The position numbers and the translations under genes were made by a program. Positions 1 through 8,541 of a stretch of DNA of 64,000 nt are shown one piece after another. The first letter of the stretch is position 1; each line of letters opens with the position of its first letter. Below the pieces are notes generated by a model, which saw only the letters and a program-made list of their open reading frames with translations, made no database searches and had not been told where the DNA came from. Source of the DNA: Photobacterium aphoticum (GTDB taxonomy: Bacteria; Pseudomonadota; Gammaproteobacteria; Enterobacterales; Vibrionaceae); contig NZ_LDOV01000018.1 of assembly GCF_001029435.1 (NCBI RefSeq), positions 1-64,000 of the forward strand. Direction: 5' to 3'.

Positions 1-1
1 G

Positions 2-1420
2 AATAATACGCACGAACCGACCCTGTTTTGGCTTGATTACGAAACCTTCGGTGCCTCGCCTTCTCTTGATCGCCCTTGCCAGTTTGCTGGGGTGCGCACA
101 GATATGGACATGAATATCATCGGTGAACCACTGGTGATTTACTGTAAGCCGCCTGTTGACTACTTGCCTTCCCCTGAAGCGTGTTTGATCACCGGTATTA
201 CCCCACAGAAAGCCCACCAGGAAGGCTTGTCTGAACCCGAATTTATCGCCCGCATTCATGATGAACTGTCTAAGCCAAACACCTGTGTGATTGGTTACAA
301 CAACGTTCGCTTTGACGATGAAGTCACCCGCTACACCCTATACCGCAACTTCTATGACCCGTATGCGTGGGCATGGCAGAACAACAATTCTCGTTGGGAT
401 TTGCTGGACATTATGCGCACCTGTTACGCGCTGCGTCCGGAAGGCATTAACTGGCCAACCAATGAAGAAGGCTTCCCGAGCTTTAAGCTGGAAAACCTCT
501 CTGTAGCGAACGGTATTGAACACGCTAACGCACACGATGCGATGGCGGACGTATACGCGACCATTGAGCTGGCCAAAATCGTTAAGCAAAACCAGCCGAA
601 ACTGTTCAACTACTTCTTTGAACTACGCAATAAACGCAAACTGCAAGAGCTGATCGACATTGTCGACATGACACCTTTGATGCACGTGTCTGGCATGTTT
701 GGCTCTGAGTGTGGCAACACCAGCTGGATTGTGCCAATGGCATGGCACCCGGATAACAAGAACGCGGTGATCACTGTGAACTTGGCGATGGATCCTACCC
801 CACTGCTGGAAATGGATGCCGATGCGCTGCGTGAGCGTCTGTACACCAAACGTATTGATTTAGGCCCGGATGAATTGCCTGTACCGCTTAAATTGGTGCA
901 TTTGAATAAGTGTCCGGTATTGGCACCAGCGAAAACATTGCGCGCTGAAGATGCCGCGCGTATCGGTATTGATCGCGAACTGTGTTTGAAGCACCTGAAA
1001 ATGCTGAAAGAACACCCGGAAGTCCGTGAGAAATTGCTGACCATTTACAGCCAAGATCGTGAATACGCTGAAAACACCAATGTGGATGCACAGCTGTATG
1101 AGGGTTTCTTCTCTACCGCTGATCGTTCAACCATGGATATCATCCGTAAGGCGTCACCGGAAGAATTGGCGAAGTTTGAGCTAAACGTGAGTGATAAGCG
1201 CATTAAGCCGCTACTGTTCCGTTACCGTGCACGTAACTTCCCAATGACGCTGGATTACAAAGAACAGCAACAGTGGAAACATTACTGTCAGGACTTCTTT
1301 GAAGAAAACCTGCCTGCTTACACGCAAAACCTCGAAGCACTGGGTTATGAACACCAAGGCAGCGAAAAGAACATGAAGATCTTGAAAGCGGTGTACGATT
1401 ACGTGGCGTCGCTGGTCTGA
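2..1420 (+). CDS. sbcB: Exodeoxyribonuclease I, 5' end cut by the window
   Basis: A 3'-to-5' single-strand DNA exonuclease of the DnaQ-like (DEDD) fold, acting in mismatch repair and recombination. The frame is open from base 2 and 472 residues are visible. E. coli SbcB has 475, so only a few residues and the start codon are missing. Seen: the first exonuclease motif DYETFG near the start, then GYNNVRFDDEVTR, DLLDIMR and HDAMADVYA, which carry the other acidic metal ligands. The C-terminal SH3-like and helical parts follow in normal order. A GTG at 92 is internal, because DYETFG lies upstream of it. The gene is followed by a hairpin terminator. Confidence 0.97.
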   Translation, partial: NNTHEPTLFWLDYETFGASPSLDRPCQFAGVRTDMDMNIIGEPLVIYCKPPVDYLPSPEACLITGITPQKAHQEGLSEPEFIARIHDELSKPNTCVIGYNNVRFDDEVTRYTLYRNFYDPYAWAWQNNNSRWDLLDIMRTCYALRPEGINWPTNEEGFPSFKLENLSVANGIEHANAHDAMADVYATIELAKIVKQNQPKLFNYFFELRNKRKLQELIDIVDMTPLMHVSGMFGSECGNTSWIVPMAWHPDNKNAVITVNLAMDPTPLLEMDADALRERLYTKRIDLGPDELPVPLKLVHLNKCPVLAPAKTLRAEDAARIGIDRELCLKHLKMLKEHPEVREKLLTIYSQDREYAENTNVDAQLYEGFFSTADRSTMDIIRKASPEELAKFELNVSDKRIKPLLFRYRARNFPMTLDYKEQQQWKHYCQDFFEENLPAYTQNLEALGYEHQGSEKNMKILKAVYDYVASLV

Positions 1421-1493
1421 TTTTTCGGCATCTCTGTTGTGCCAACATCGGGTTTCCCTTCGGCTAAACAACAGATAAATCGGATAAATTTAC

Positions 1494-1531
1494 AATCCCC
1501 TTGCGCATGATGTGCCAAGGGGATTTTTTAT
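1494..1531 (+). terminator. Rho-independent terminator after sbcB
   Basis: A stem AATCCCCTTG / CAAGGGGATT with a short loop is followed by a T run. Confidence 0.85.
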
Positions 1532-1648
1532 AAGACATTATCCTAACATTGACATTGCAGAACATTGCTTCTGCAATCACACTTTTGACTGTAAGGAGTA
1601 CGCACACAAGCCCTATCAAGGATAGCCGTCGTCATTAATGTGGTAGCT

Positions 1649-2212
1649 ATGACAACACAAACCCTGACCCGCTGTTACCGTTTTCCGACGGTCGATTTTG
1701 AACCGGATTTGCGTTTACTTGTGTGGCGTGAAAACAACAGCAATGCGATCGAGCATACTGCCCTCCCTGATCCTTCCCGCCCAGACACCTCGCTCACCGT
1801 GCATGAGTCACGCCTGTTGGAAGTGTTATGTTACTGCGCGGGTGAGGTGATCAGCCCGGAATCCCTGTATGACAAAACGTTTGTGCAACTTGACCCGTAC
1901 GAGGATTGTCACACCAACCATTACGACTTAAACACCATTTTTAAATCGCTGACCCGCAAGCTAGAACGCCAAGGCATGATGGCGATCCCCATTGAAGCGG
2001 TGCCTCACTACGGGTTTCGGGTGCCTTTACCGGATAAAGCGTGCCGGAAGATCCATCAATCCCATGATTCATCCTCTGATGAGCCACCTCCTGAACCCAG
2101 CGAGCCGGAATCATCACCGACAGAGGACATCGTTAAACACAGCCGCTTACACAAGATCTCTGTTCTTTTACTCGCTTTAGCGGGTGTCGCTATGATCTTT
2201 GCCTCAGATTAG
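1649..2212 (+). CDS. ToxR/CadC-type winged-helix regulator with C-terminal membrane anchor
   Basis: A likely membrane-tethered transcription regulator of about 187 residues. Seen: residues ~50-130 resemble the OmpR/ToxR-type winged helix (HESRLLEVLCYCAGEVISPESL, then AVPHYGFRVPL matching the wing strand). An acidic, proline- and serine-rich linker follows at ~138-163, then one hydrophobic segment at ~171-186, ending in only a few residues (FASD). Family: ToxR has the same order but carries a periplasmic sensor domain, which is nearly absent here. Inference: a signal would have to come through the membrane or a partner protein. No partner gene of the ToxS kind is adjacent. The ATG at 1649 is preferred over a GTG at 1640, but the ribosome binding site is weak for both. 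Confidence 0.75.
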   Translation: MTTQTLTRCYRFPTVDFEPDLRLLVWRENNSNAIEHTALPDPSRPDTSLTVHESRLLEVLCYCAGEVISPESLYDKTFVQLDPYEDCHTNHYDLNTIFKSLTRKLERQGMMAIPIEAVPHYGFRVPLPDKACRKIHQSHDSSSDEPPPEPSEPESSPTEDIVKHSRLHKISVLLLALAGVAMIFASD

Positions 2213-2334
2213 CCCCAGTCACGCACGCTTTTCCTCAAAAAACGGTATGCTTTTCACTTCTGTTCCATGCAATAACACGCAATACGAAGCATGATCGTCA
2301 CCGATGATACCCACAACAATCCCAACAAATTTTC

Positions 2335-2350
2335 TGTGGCTTAGATCACG
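2335..2350 (+). promoter_or_regulatory. CRP-like operator upstream of lrgAB
   Basis: TGTGG-N6-TCACG, eight of ten matches to the symmetric CRP consensus. It lies about 10 bases upstream of a possible -10 TATGAT at 2360. The spacing does not fit a classical -41.5 site, so the action (activation or repression) is unclear. Confidence 0.5.
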
Positions 2351-2400
2351 CTTATTTTGTATGATAAATAAAATTTCCTCAGATAAACACTGAAGGGCTC

Positions 2401-2742
2401 ATGGCATATCTTCGCTCCTTTTTAATCATTTTCGTGTGCCTCATGATTGGTAAAGGCATACAGCACTTTAGCGGCATCGCCATTCCTGGCAGCATCATTG
2501 GCATGCTACTTCTGTTTGTATCACTCTCGACAGGCTTGATCCCTGCACATTGGGCACAGCCGGGTTGCCACCTTTTGATCAAACACATGGCCCTGTTATT
2601 TGTGCCGGTCGGTGTTGGCTTAATCAACTACCTCGACCTGATTCAGAACAACAGCTTAATCATTCTTTTAAGCACTATCGGCAGCAGTGTCGTCGTGTTT
2701 GTGGTGATTGGCATTGCAACACACTATAAGGAACAACAATGA
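2401..2742 (+). CDS. lrgA: LrgA/CidA (YohJ) family membrane protein
   Basis: A small holin-like membrane protein of 113 residues with about four hydrophobic segments. Seen: the family pattern PGSIIGMLLLF and the conserved LLFVPVGVGLINY. Family: LrgA/CidA proteins pair with LrgB/CidB and have been linked to murein hydrolase control, overflow metabolism and pyruvate or glycolate transport. The substrate here is not known. AAGG sits six bases before the ATG. The stop overlaps the lrgB start (ATGA), so the two are translationally coupled. A CRP-like site upstream suggests carbon control. Confidence 0.9.
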   Translation: MAYLRSFLIIFVCLMIGKGIQHFSGIAIPGSIIGMLLLFVSLSTGLIPAHWAQPGCHLLIKHMALLFVPVGVGLINYLDLIQNNSLIILLSTIGSSVVVFVVIGIATHYKEQQ

Positions 2743-3419
2743 TCTGGCTACTCACTACCCTGGTTGTTTTTTATGGTGCTCGCTACCTGACAAAATTCAT
2801 CAAGCACCCGATCTTTAATCCGCTGTTGATTTGTTTACTGGTGATCATTCCGCTGCTGATGTGGCTGCATGTACCGTATGAAACCTACTTTGAACAAAAC
2901 AAAGTGATCAATGCGTTGTTAGAACCCGCCGTTGTTGCACTGGCTTTCCCGCTGTATGAACAATTGAGCCAAATTCGCCAAAAATGGAAAGTAATCCTCA
3001 CCACTTGTTTCATTGGTAGCGTGTTATCAATGCTAACCGGTGCGTCGATTGCCTTGTTAATGGGGGCGGATGCGCAGTTAACCGCTTCTATTTTGCCAAA
3101 ATCCGTCACCACGCCGATTGCGATGGCGGTGTCTGAACAAATTGGTGGCGTACCGTCTGTGGCGGCAATCATGGTGATTCTGGCGGGTCTGTTTGGTGCG
3201 GTATTTGGTTATCCGCTGTTTAAACTGATTGGTGTGAAGGCTCCAATTGCAAAAGGCCTGACCATGGGGACGGTATCTCACGCATTGGGTACCGCGAAAG
3301 CGGCGGAAGAGGATTACCAAGAAGGCGCATTCAGTTCGCTGGCCTTAGTGATCTGCGGTGTGATGACATCAATCCTTGCACCTCTCGTTTTTCCGTTGCT
3401 AATGAAATTCTTCTCATAA
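2739..3419 (+). CDS. lrgB: LrgB/CidB (YohK) family membrane protein
   Basis: An integral membrane partner of LrgA, 226 residues, with about seven hydrophobic segments. Seen: the signature KSVTTPIAMAVSEQIGG, the later ATMGTVSHALGTAKAAEE-like stretch (residues ~168-188), and a C-terminal LVFPLLMKFF helix. It overlaps lrgA by four bases. Family knowledge points to regulation of wall hydrolases or organic-acid transport. There is no adjacent LytTR or LysR regulator of the kind that controls lrgAB/cidAB in Gram-positive bacteria, so control probably rests on the upstream promoter. Confidence 0.9.
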   Translation: MIWLLTTLVVFYGARYLTKFIKHPIFNPLLICLLVIIPLLMWLHVPYETYFEQNKVINALLEPAVVALAFPLYEQLSQIRQKWKVILTTCFIGSVLSMLTGASIALLMGADAQLTASILPKSVTTPIAMAVSEQIGGVPSVAAIMVILAGLFGAVFGYPLFKLIGVKAPIAKGLTMGTVSHALGTAKAAEEDYQEGAFSSLALVICGVMTSILAPLVFPLLMKFFS

Positions 3420-3495
3420 AAGTTTGTGAGAATGTGCAAGTAATCGAATACATGCTTAACTGATTGATTAAATAGATGAATCTTTTTTTTAATCG

Positions 3496-3511
3496 TGTGA
3501 CTCGACTCCCA
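3496..3511 (+). promoter_or_regulatory. Second, distal CRP-like site of cdd
   Basis: TGTGA-N6-TCCCA, nine of ten matches to CRP. Its centre is 49 bases upstream of the strong cdd CRP site, close to the CRP1/CRP2 spacing of E. coli CytR-regulated promoters. Confidence 0.55.
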
Positions 3512-3513
3512 AC

Positions 3514-3521
3514 TATGCAAC
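3514..3521 (-). promoter_or_regulatory. Possible CytR half-site
   Basis: TATGCAAC is the complement of GTTGCATA, one base off the CytR octamer GTTGCATT. It lies between the two CRP sites, where CytR is expected. Only one half-site is clear. Confidence 0.35.
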
Positions 3522-3544
3522 AGATGAAAACATCAAATAGTTAG

Positions 3545-3560
3545 TGTGATCTGGATCACA
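3545..3560 (+). promoter_or_regulatory. CRP site of the cdd promoter
   Basis: TGTGA-TCTGGA-TCACA is a full match to the CRP consensus arms. A -10 element TACAAT at 3582-3587 predicts transcription from about 3594. That places the CRP centre at about -41.5, the class II activation position. Confidence 0.88.
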
Positions 3561-3568
3561 CACAATTG

Positions 3569-3616
3569 TTATCACTCCGCCTACAATATTTCTCCATACA
3601 CAAGACGGAGTGATAA
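3569..3616. repeat. Perfect 11-bp inverted repeat around the cdd promoter and SD
   Basis: TTATCACTCCG at 3569-3579 and CGGAGTGATAA at 3606-3616, separated by 26 bases. The left arm lies just upstream of the -10 element. The right arm contains the ribosome binding site (GGAG) of cdd. Confidence 0.8.
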
Positions 3617-3619
3617 CTC

Positions 3620-4507
3620 ATGCACACTAAAGTAAAGGATGCTTTAGGCGCTCTACCGGCAGACATCGCCGCTGCCATCAAACCGGTATTAGAAGCTGAC
3701 AATTTTGATGCCACGCTTAGCCCTGAAGTGTTCGCTGAACTGCTGTCGAAGACGCAATTGTCTGACAGTGAGTTACGTGTTGCATTACTTCCCCTTGCTG
3801 CCGCTTATTCTGTTGCCCCTATTTCAAATTTCTATGTTGGTGCCATTGTACGTGGCCTGTCCGGCACCCTGTATTTCGGTGCGAACATGGAATTCGTTGG
3901 CACTTCACTTGCCCAAAGTGTGCATGCAGAACAATCTGCTATTAGCCATGCGTGGCTAAAAGGCGAAACCGGCGTAAAAGACATTACCATTAACTACAGT
4001 CCTTGTGGCCACTGTCGCCAGTTCATGAATGAGCTGACAACAGCCAAAGAGCTCGTCGTGCAATTACCTCAGCGTGATGCCATGACGCTGCAAGCGTACC
4101 TGCCTGAGTCATTTGGCCCGGCTGATCTGAACATCACAGATGCCCTGCTAACCGACGTGAACCACGGCATGGTGTGCGACACAACGGATGCATTGGTACA
4201 AGCTGCTTGTGACGCTGCAAACCGTGCGCACGCGCCTTACACCAACAACTTTGCCGGTGTGGCAGTGAAAAACCGTCAGGGTGATATTTTCGTGGGTATG
4301 TACGCGGAGAACGCGGCATTCAACCCAAGTCTGCCACCATTGCAAGTGGCGTTGATCAACATGAACATGGCGGGCTATCCACTGTCTGACGTGACAGAAG
4401 CCGCGTTGGTTGAAAAAGCCGGCAGCACGATCAGCCACCGTGCGAATACCGAGCAGGCGTTGAACGCATTGAATGCCGACATCCCGCTGACATATTTAGC
4501 CGTCTAA
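3620..4507 (+). CDS. cdd: Cytidine deaminase
   Basis: Hydrolytic deamination of cytidine and deoxycytidine to uridine forms, for pyrimidine salvage in the cytoplasm. 295 residues, against 294 in E. coli: the long two-domain type with a degenerate second domain. Seen: the zinc and proton-shuttle motif HAEQSAI with H102 and E104, and SPCGHCRQ with C129 and C132, at the same positions as E. coli. SD GGAG precedes the ATG. The promoter carries CRP and probable CytR elements, as for cdd in enteric bacteria, and a terminator follows. It stands alone, not in an operon with udp or deo genes. Confidence 0.97.
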   Translation: MHTKVKDALGALPADIAAAIKPVLEADNFDATLSPEVFAELLSKTQLSDSELRVALLPLAAAYSVAPISNFYVGAIVRGLSGTLYFGANMEFVGTSLAQSVHAEQSAISHAWLKGETGVKDITINYSPCGHCRQFMNELTTAKELVVQLPQRDAMTLQAYLPESFGPADLNITDALLTDVNHGMVCDTTDALVQAACDAANRAHAPYTNNFAGVAVKNRQGDIFVGMYAENAAFNPSLPPLQVALINMNMAGYPLSDVTEAALVEKAGSTISHRANTEQALNALNADIPLTYLAV

Positions 4508-4535
4508 TTTGCACAGATTGGCTCGATAACCTTAT

Positions 4536-4563
4536 AAAAACCGCCGTTTGGCGGTTTTTTATG
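4536..4563 (+). terminator. Terminator after cdd
   Basis: Stem AAAACCGCC / GGCGGTTTT with loop GTTT and a T run. Confidence 0.9.
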
Positions 4564-4654
4564 TCTAAAAATCGAATTCTATAGAAATGTATTCCATCTC
4601 CCCCGCTGCAGGAGTATGATTTTTGCGTTTTTAACTTAATGAAATCACCCATTC

Positions 4655-5545
4655 ATGTCACACCAACATCACCCGCTGCAAGGGGCAAGCTGGATGCTTA
4701 CTGCAGGACTGGCTTTCGCCTTGGTTAATAGCCTGGCGCAGTACCTGAGCATGTATTTTCATCTGCCTTCCACCACTGTGGCACTGATCCAATACTTTAT
4801 TGCACTGATTGCGATTTTCCCTTGGCTTCGCTCCCTTGGCTTGCGTAACGCCCTGAAAACCGACCATTTTGGCATGCATTGCTTCCGCGTCTTTTTATCG
4901 GTGATCGGGATCCAACTCTGGCTGTGGGCATTGGCTTATCCGGTACCTATCTGGCAAGGCATCGCATTGTTGATGACGTCCCCACTGTTTGCCACCATTG
5001 GTTCTGGCTTGCTGTTAAAAGAGAAAGTCGGTACCGCCCGCTGGATTGCGACATTAACGGGCTTTATCGGCGCCATGATCATTCTGGAGCCGTGGTCAGA
5101 CGAATTTAACTGGGCAACCCTGCTGCCTGTCGGTGCGGCGTTTTTCTGGGCCAGTTATTCACTGATGGTAAAGAAAATGTCGGCTTACGATTCACCCACC
5201 ACCATGGTGGTGTATCTGCTGATTTTGATCACGCCGTTCAACATTTTCTTGGCATTGCCTGATTTTACGATGCCAAGCGCGCCAATGACGTGGGGTCTGC
5301 TGATTGCGGCTGGTGTACTGACAGCACTGGCACAGTGGGCGATTGCTAAAGCGTATGCGGTGGCAGATGCCTCATTTGTTCAGCCGTTTGACCATGCCAA
5401 ACTGCCGCTAAACGTCTTAGCCGGTTGGGTTGTCTTTGGCTGGGCACCACCAGGCCGTTTATGGCTGGGTGCGGCGATCATCATTGGCTCTGTCGCTTTC
5501 ATTACCCAATGGGAAAACAAGAAGCGCAGCAAGGCAGTGGCATAA
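4655..5545 (+). CDS. EamA-family (DMT) transporter
   Basis: A 296-residue inner-membrane transporter with ten predicted hydrophobic segments arranged as two EamA repeats (about 10-145 and 150-285). Seen: PLFATIGSGLLLKEKVG at the end of the first repeat and AYAVADASFVQPFDHAKLPLNVLAGWVVFGW in the second, both typical of drug/metabolite transporters. The substrate cannot be named from sequence. The gene is monocistronic, with terminators on both sides (after cdd and at 5577). Confidence 0.85.
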   Translation: MSHQHHPLQGASWMLTAGLAFALVNSLAQYLSMYFHLPSTTVALIQYFIALIAIFPWLRSLGLRNALKTDHFGMHCFRVFLSVIGIQLWLWALAYPVPIWQGIALLMTSPLFATIGSGLLLKEKVGTARWIATLTGFIGAMIILEPWSDEFNWATLLPVGAAFFWASYSLMVKKMSAYDSPTTMVVYLLILITPFNIFLALPDFTMPSAPMTWGLLIAAGVLTALAQWAIAKAYAVADASFVQPFDHAKLPLNVLAGWVVFGWAPPGRLWLGAAIIIGSVAFITQWENKKRSKAVA

Positions 5546-5576
5546 CACTTCTGCCCTCACCCGCCTCATGCACATC

Positions 5577-5602
5577 AAAGCCGCTTTCGAGCGGCTTTTT
5601 TA
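5577..5602 (+). terminator. Terminator after the EamA gene
   Basis: Stem AAAGCCGCT / AGCGGCTTT with loop TTCG and a T run. Confidence 0.9.
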
Positions 5603-5709
5603 TGTCTTTCATTTGCCAGATTGCATGCCGATAACGGACACAGAATCATCACCCGTCACCGATACGCTGCTTTTGTCGCCATTCCTACCGGTAATCAATA
5701 AAAACGAAA

Positions 5710-5725
5710 TAGCAAACGTTTGCGT
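5710..5725. promoter_or_regulatory. PurR operator of purT
   Basis: AGCAAACGTTTGCGT matches the palindromic PurR box almost perfectly. It overlaps a possible -35 TTGCGT (5720-5725), 16 bases from a -10 TATGAT (5742-5747), so bound PurR would block RNA polymerase. Confidence 0.88.
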
Positions 5726-5784
5726 GACAAATAAAATCCTGTATGATCTGCTGCAATTTCAGCATCAACCCAGTAAGGAATGTC

Positions 5785-6960
5785 ATGTTAGGATCTGCAA
5801 CCCGCCCACAGGCGACCCGCGTATTACTTCTTGGCGCTGGCGAACTTGGAAAGGAAGTCGCTATTGAATGCCAACGTTTGGGACTGGAAGTGATTGCCGT
5901 GGATCGCTATGCCGATGCCCCCGCTATGCATGTTGCACACCGTAGCCATGTGATTGATATGCTCGATGGTGACGCACTAAAAGCCATCATTGCGCAAGAG
6001 CAGCCGCATTACGTGGTACCGGAAATTGAAGCCATCGCCACTGACACACTGGTTGAGTTAGAAGCACAAGGCCTCAACGTGGTCCCTACGGCCAATGCCA
6101 CCAAGCTGACCATGAACCGCGAAGGCATCCGACGCCTTGCTGCTGAAACACTGTCTATTCCTACCTCCCCTTATGCTTTCTCTGATCAATACGATGATTT
6201 TGTTGCCTCGGTAGAGCGTATCGGTACACCGTGTGTGGTGAAGCCCATCATGAGCTCATCAGGCAAAGGCCAAAGCGTAATTAAAACCCCAGAAGACATT
6301 GCCGCTGCATGGCAGTACGCGCAGGAAGGTGGCCGTGCAGGTGCCGGTCGCGTGATTGTGGAAGGCTTTGTTGAGTTTGATTACGAAATTACCCTACTGA
6401 CCGTACGTGCTGTCGATGGCGTGCATTTCTGTGCCCCTATCGGCCATCGTCAGGAAGGCGGTGACTACCGTGAGTCCTGGCAGCCACAGCAGATGTCAGA
6501 AACGGCCCTGAAAGCGGCTCAGGCGATGGCTGAGAAGGTCGTGAATGCATTAGGCGGTTATGGCCTGTTTGGCGTGGAGCTGTTCATTAGAGGCGACGAG
6601 GTGCTGTTTAGCGAAGTCTCTCCGCGTCCACACGATACCGGCATGGTCACCCTCATCTCGCAGGAGCTCTCTGAGTTTGCCTTGCACACCCGCGCATTTT
6701 TAGGATTGCCGATCCACAGCATCACCCAATATGGTCCTTCTGCATCTGCAGTAATTTTGGGGCACGGCGTATCACAAGACATTCGCTTTGATAATCTGAC
6801 AGAAGCTCTCGCCCGTCCGAATACGCAGGTACGTTTGTTTGGTAAGCCTGAAATCAATGGCGAGCGCCGTTTGGGTGTGGCCTTAACGCGCCGTGATAGC
6901 ATTGCACACGCGGTAGAAGAAGCCGTAGAAACCGCAGCGTCTGTGAAAGTGATTTACTGA
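5785..6960 (+). CDS. purT: Formate-dependent phosphoribosylglycinamide formyltransferase
   Basis: ATP-grasp enzyme that makes formyl-GAR from GAR, formate and ATP in purine synthesis. 391 residues (E. coli 392). Seen: N-terminal [20 protein letters not shown], central [12 protein letters not shown] nucleotide-binding loop, and [16 protein letters not shown] with metal-binding acids in the ATP-grasp domain. The frame is open further upstream, but the ATG at 5785 is chosen because TAAGGA lies just before it and the product then aligns with E. coli PurT from residue 1. A PurR box covers the promoter. It ends in a hairpin shared with convergent tpm. Confidence 0.96.
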   Translation: MLGSATRPQATRVLLLGAGELGKEVAIECQRLGLEVIAVDRYADAPAMHVAHRSHVIDMLDGDALKAIIAQEQPHYVVPEIEAIATDTLVELEAQGLNVVPTANATKLTMNREGIRRLAAETLSIPTSPYAFSDQYDDFVASVERIGTPCVVKPIMSSSGKGQSVIKTPEDIAAAWQYAQEGGRAGAGRVIVEGFVEFDYEITLLTVRAVDGVHFCAPIGHRQEGGDYRESWQPQQMSETALKAAQAMAEKVVNALGGYGLFGVELFIRGDEVLFSEVSPRPHDTGMVTLISQELSEFALHTRAFLGLPIHSITQYGPSASAVILGHGVSQDIRFDNLTEALARPNTQVRLFGKPEINGERRLGVALTRRDSIAHAVEEAVETAASVKVIY

Positions 6961-6982
6961 GTCGAATATCACCGCATATAAC

Positions 6983-7008
6983 AAAGGCGCCCACACGGCG
7001 CCTTTCTG
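6983..7008. terminator. Hairpin between convergent purT and tpm
   Basis: AAAGGCGCC / GGCGCCTTT with loop CACAC. The T tracts are short on both strands, so it may serve both genes. Confidence 0.65.
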
Positions 7009-7044
7009 CTTTCTGCAAGCTTACTGTATCAAGCAGCGTCGAAA

Positions 7045-7689
7045 TTACTTCACTTCGATCAGCCAGGCTTCTTCCGCAAAACGCGTAATGCCCTGCTGAC
7101 GACGCGGATGGGTTTCGTCTTTTTCATCACGTGCTAGTCGACGTACCTGACAACCGCTGAATAATGCTTCCACTTCTTCTGCCGGTACAGAGAACGGAGG
7201 GCCATCCATTTCATGCTGTGGGTAATCCAGCGTGATCAGCAAAATACGGCCACCCGGTTTTACCATAGACAGCAATTTATCAGCATACTGACGACGTAGC
7301 GTTTCCGGCATAGCGATTAACGCCGCACGGTCGTACACCACATCCACAGGATCAATTTGCGTGGTGAAGTAATCGCCGCAATAAATGCTGATTTCATCGA
7401 AATTATACAGGGTCTGCCCGTTACCTAACGCGGTCACCATTGGCGTATAGAAATGCTCAGCGAAGAATGCGCGCACCGCAATATCGCTCAATTCAATACC
7501 CACGACGTTGTCATGCTTTTGTGCTAACCAAGTCAAATCCTCTGACTTACCACACATCGGCACCAATACCACCTCTTCACGGGTTGCATTTACCGCAGGC
7601 CAATACTGCGTCAGCATCGGGTTCACTTCATCAAGGTGAAAGCCAATGCGGTTCTGTGCCCAACGGCTATGCCAAAATTCTGCATCCAT
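7045..7689 (-). CDS. tpm: Thiopurine S-methyltransferase
   Basis: SAM-dependent methyltransferase, 214 residues. In bacteria such enzymes methylate thiopurines and selenium or tellurium oxyanions. Seen: [18 protein letters not shown] at the N-terminus, the SAM-binding [24 protein letters not shown], and [13 protein letters not shown]. The longest frame starts at 7722. The start at 7689 is chosen because [10 protein letters not shown] is the family N-terminus and the extra residues are not conserved. It is convergent with purT. Confidence 0.92.
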   Translation of the reverse strand: MDAEFWHSRWAQNRIGFHLDEVNPMLTQYWPAVNATREEVVLVPMCGKSEDLTWLAQKHDNVVGIELSDIAVRAFFAEHFYTPMVTALGNGQTLYNFDEISIYCGDYFTTQIDPVDVVYDRAALIAMPETLRRQYADKLLSMVKPGGRILLITLDYPQHEMDGPPFSVPAEEVEALFSGCQVRRLARDEKDETHPRRQQGITRFAEEAWLIEVK

Positions 7690-7884
7690 TGTCGTTATTT
7701 CTCTTTTTATGACTGACTGCACGCTTTATACCAAAGTTCGCCGGATATAGCGACCTGTGTGGCACGGCGCCCACAACCGAATACATCGATAAAAGCAAAC
7801 AAACTAAGTTTGAGCGAATGGAACAGCGATAAAGCGCTATTTTCAACAGAGACGGAGCAAGCGGAGGAAAATCAGGGAAGGCTA

Positions 7885-7915
7885 AAAAACAAAAAAGGGT
7901 ACCGAAGTACCCTTT
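7885..7915 (-). terminator. Minus-strand terminator
   Basis: GGGTAC / GTACCC around a TTCG loop (minus strand), followed by TTTTTTG. It lies about 100 bases beyond the small gene ending at 8012, which it probably serves. Apart from this hairpin and tpm upstream sequence, the 7690-8011 gap holds no gene that can be supported. Confidence 0.85.
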
Positions 7916-8011
7916 AATGCTAGCTGAGACTTGCCAGGCAAACATCAGCTAAAAATCTGTTCTTCAATTTTTCTTTATGAAAGTCATTGAATAAACGATA
8001 TTGCTATTGAA

Positions 8012-8305
8012 TTAAGAAATTCGGAATAGCTTAATCGAGTCACGGCGAACAGTGACACCACGGAAAGTTACTGGCTCAAGCAATGTCATCAATTGCTTAG
8101 ATACGAAAAACTTACCACCGTAGCTACGATCACCACCACGATTTACCCAATCTGCAAATTCATCTGCCAAGCTGAACATAGAGTTTCCAACAAGCAGAAC
8201 CAACACTTTAGCGACTTCACTGTCATTCTGTTTATTAAACTCCGCGTCGCGAACTTTCTTGCGATATTCCTCGACGATTCTTTCTAGGCACTCAAATCTG
8301 CTCAT
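8012..8305 (-). CDS. Small conserved-looking hypothetical protein
   Basis: 97 residues, not recognised. Seen: a charged N-terminal helix (FECLERIVEEYRKKVRDAEFNKQ), a hydrophobic stretch VLVLLVGNSMF too short and polar to call a membrane segment, and a basic C-terminus (RGVTVRRDSIKLFRI). The ATG at 8305 is preferred over an upstream one at 8362 because GGTGGTG precedes it and the upstream residues look non-coding. It has its own terminator. Inference: a cytoplasmic protein of unknown role. Confidence 0.6.
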   Translation of the reverse strand: MSRFECLERIVEEYRKKVRDAEFNKQNDSEVAKVLVLLVGNSMFSLADEFADWVNRGGDRSYGGKFFVSKQLMTLLEPVTFRGVTVRRDSIKLFRIS

Positions 8306-8474
8306 ATACACCACCACAAAAAAAGAGGAGCGGATACTACTGCTCAAAACCGGTGAAATCAAGCCATAGCAGGCGGATTCTTAGCAGAATGATGCGTTTT
8401 TTTCCTTCTTTTAACATGTAAGTACGCAATTATCATGAAAATCACGATTTGCGTCATATTTTTTAAGCAAAAAG

Positions 8475-8497
8475 AAGATATATCACAAATGCAACTT
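8475..8497 (+). promoter_or_regulatory. NsrR-like operator of ygbA
   Basis: Two 11-base halves with one base between: AAGATATATCA and AAATGCAACTT. The right half matches 10 of 11 positions of the NsrR half-site AAATGCATCTT, and the left half 7 of 11 of its complement. ygbA is a known NsrR target in E. coli. Confidence 0.6.
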
Positions 8498-8541
8498 ATG
8501 AGATAAAATAACACAATGATAACGCTTTGGAGATCGCCGAC

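Noticed and set aside
5430..5867. 145-residue frame overlapping the end of the EamA gene and the start of purT
   Set aside because: It crosses a terminator, the PurR operator and two well-supported genes in other frames.
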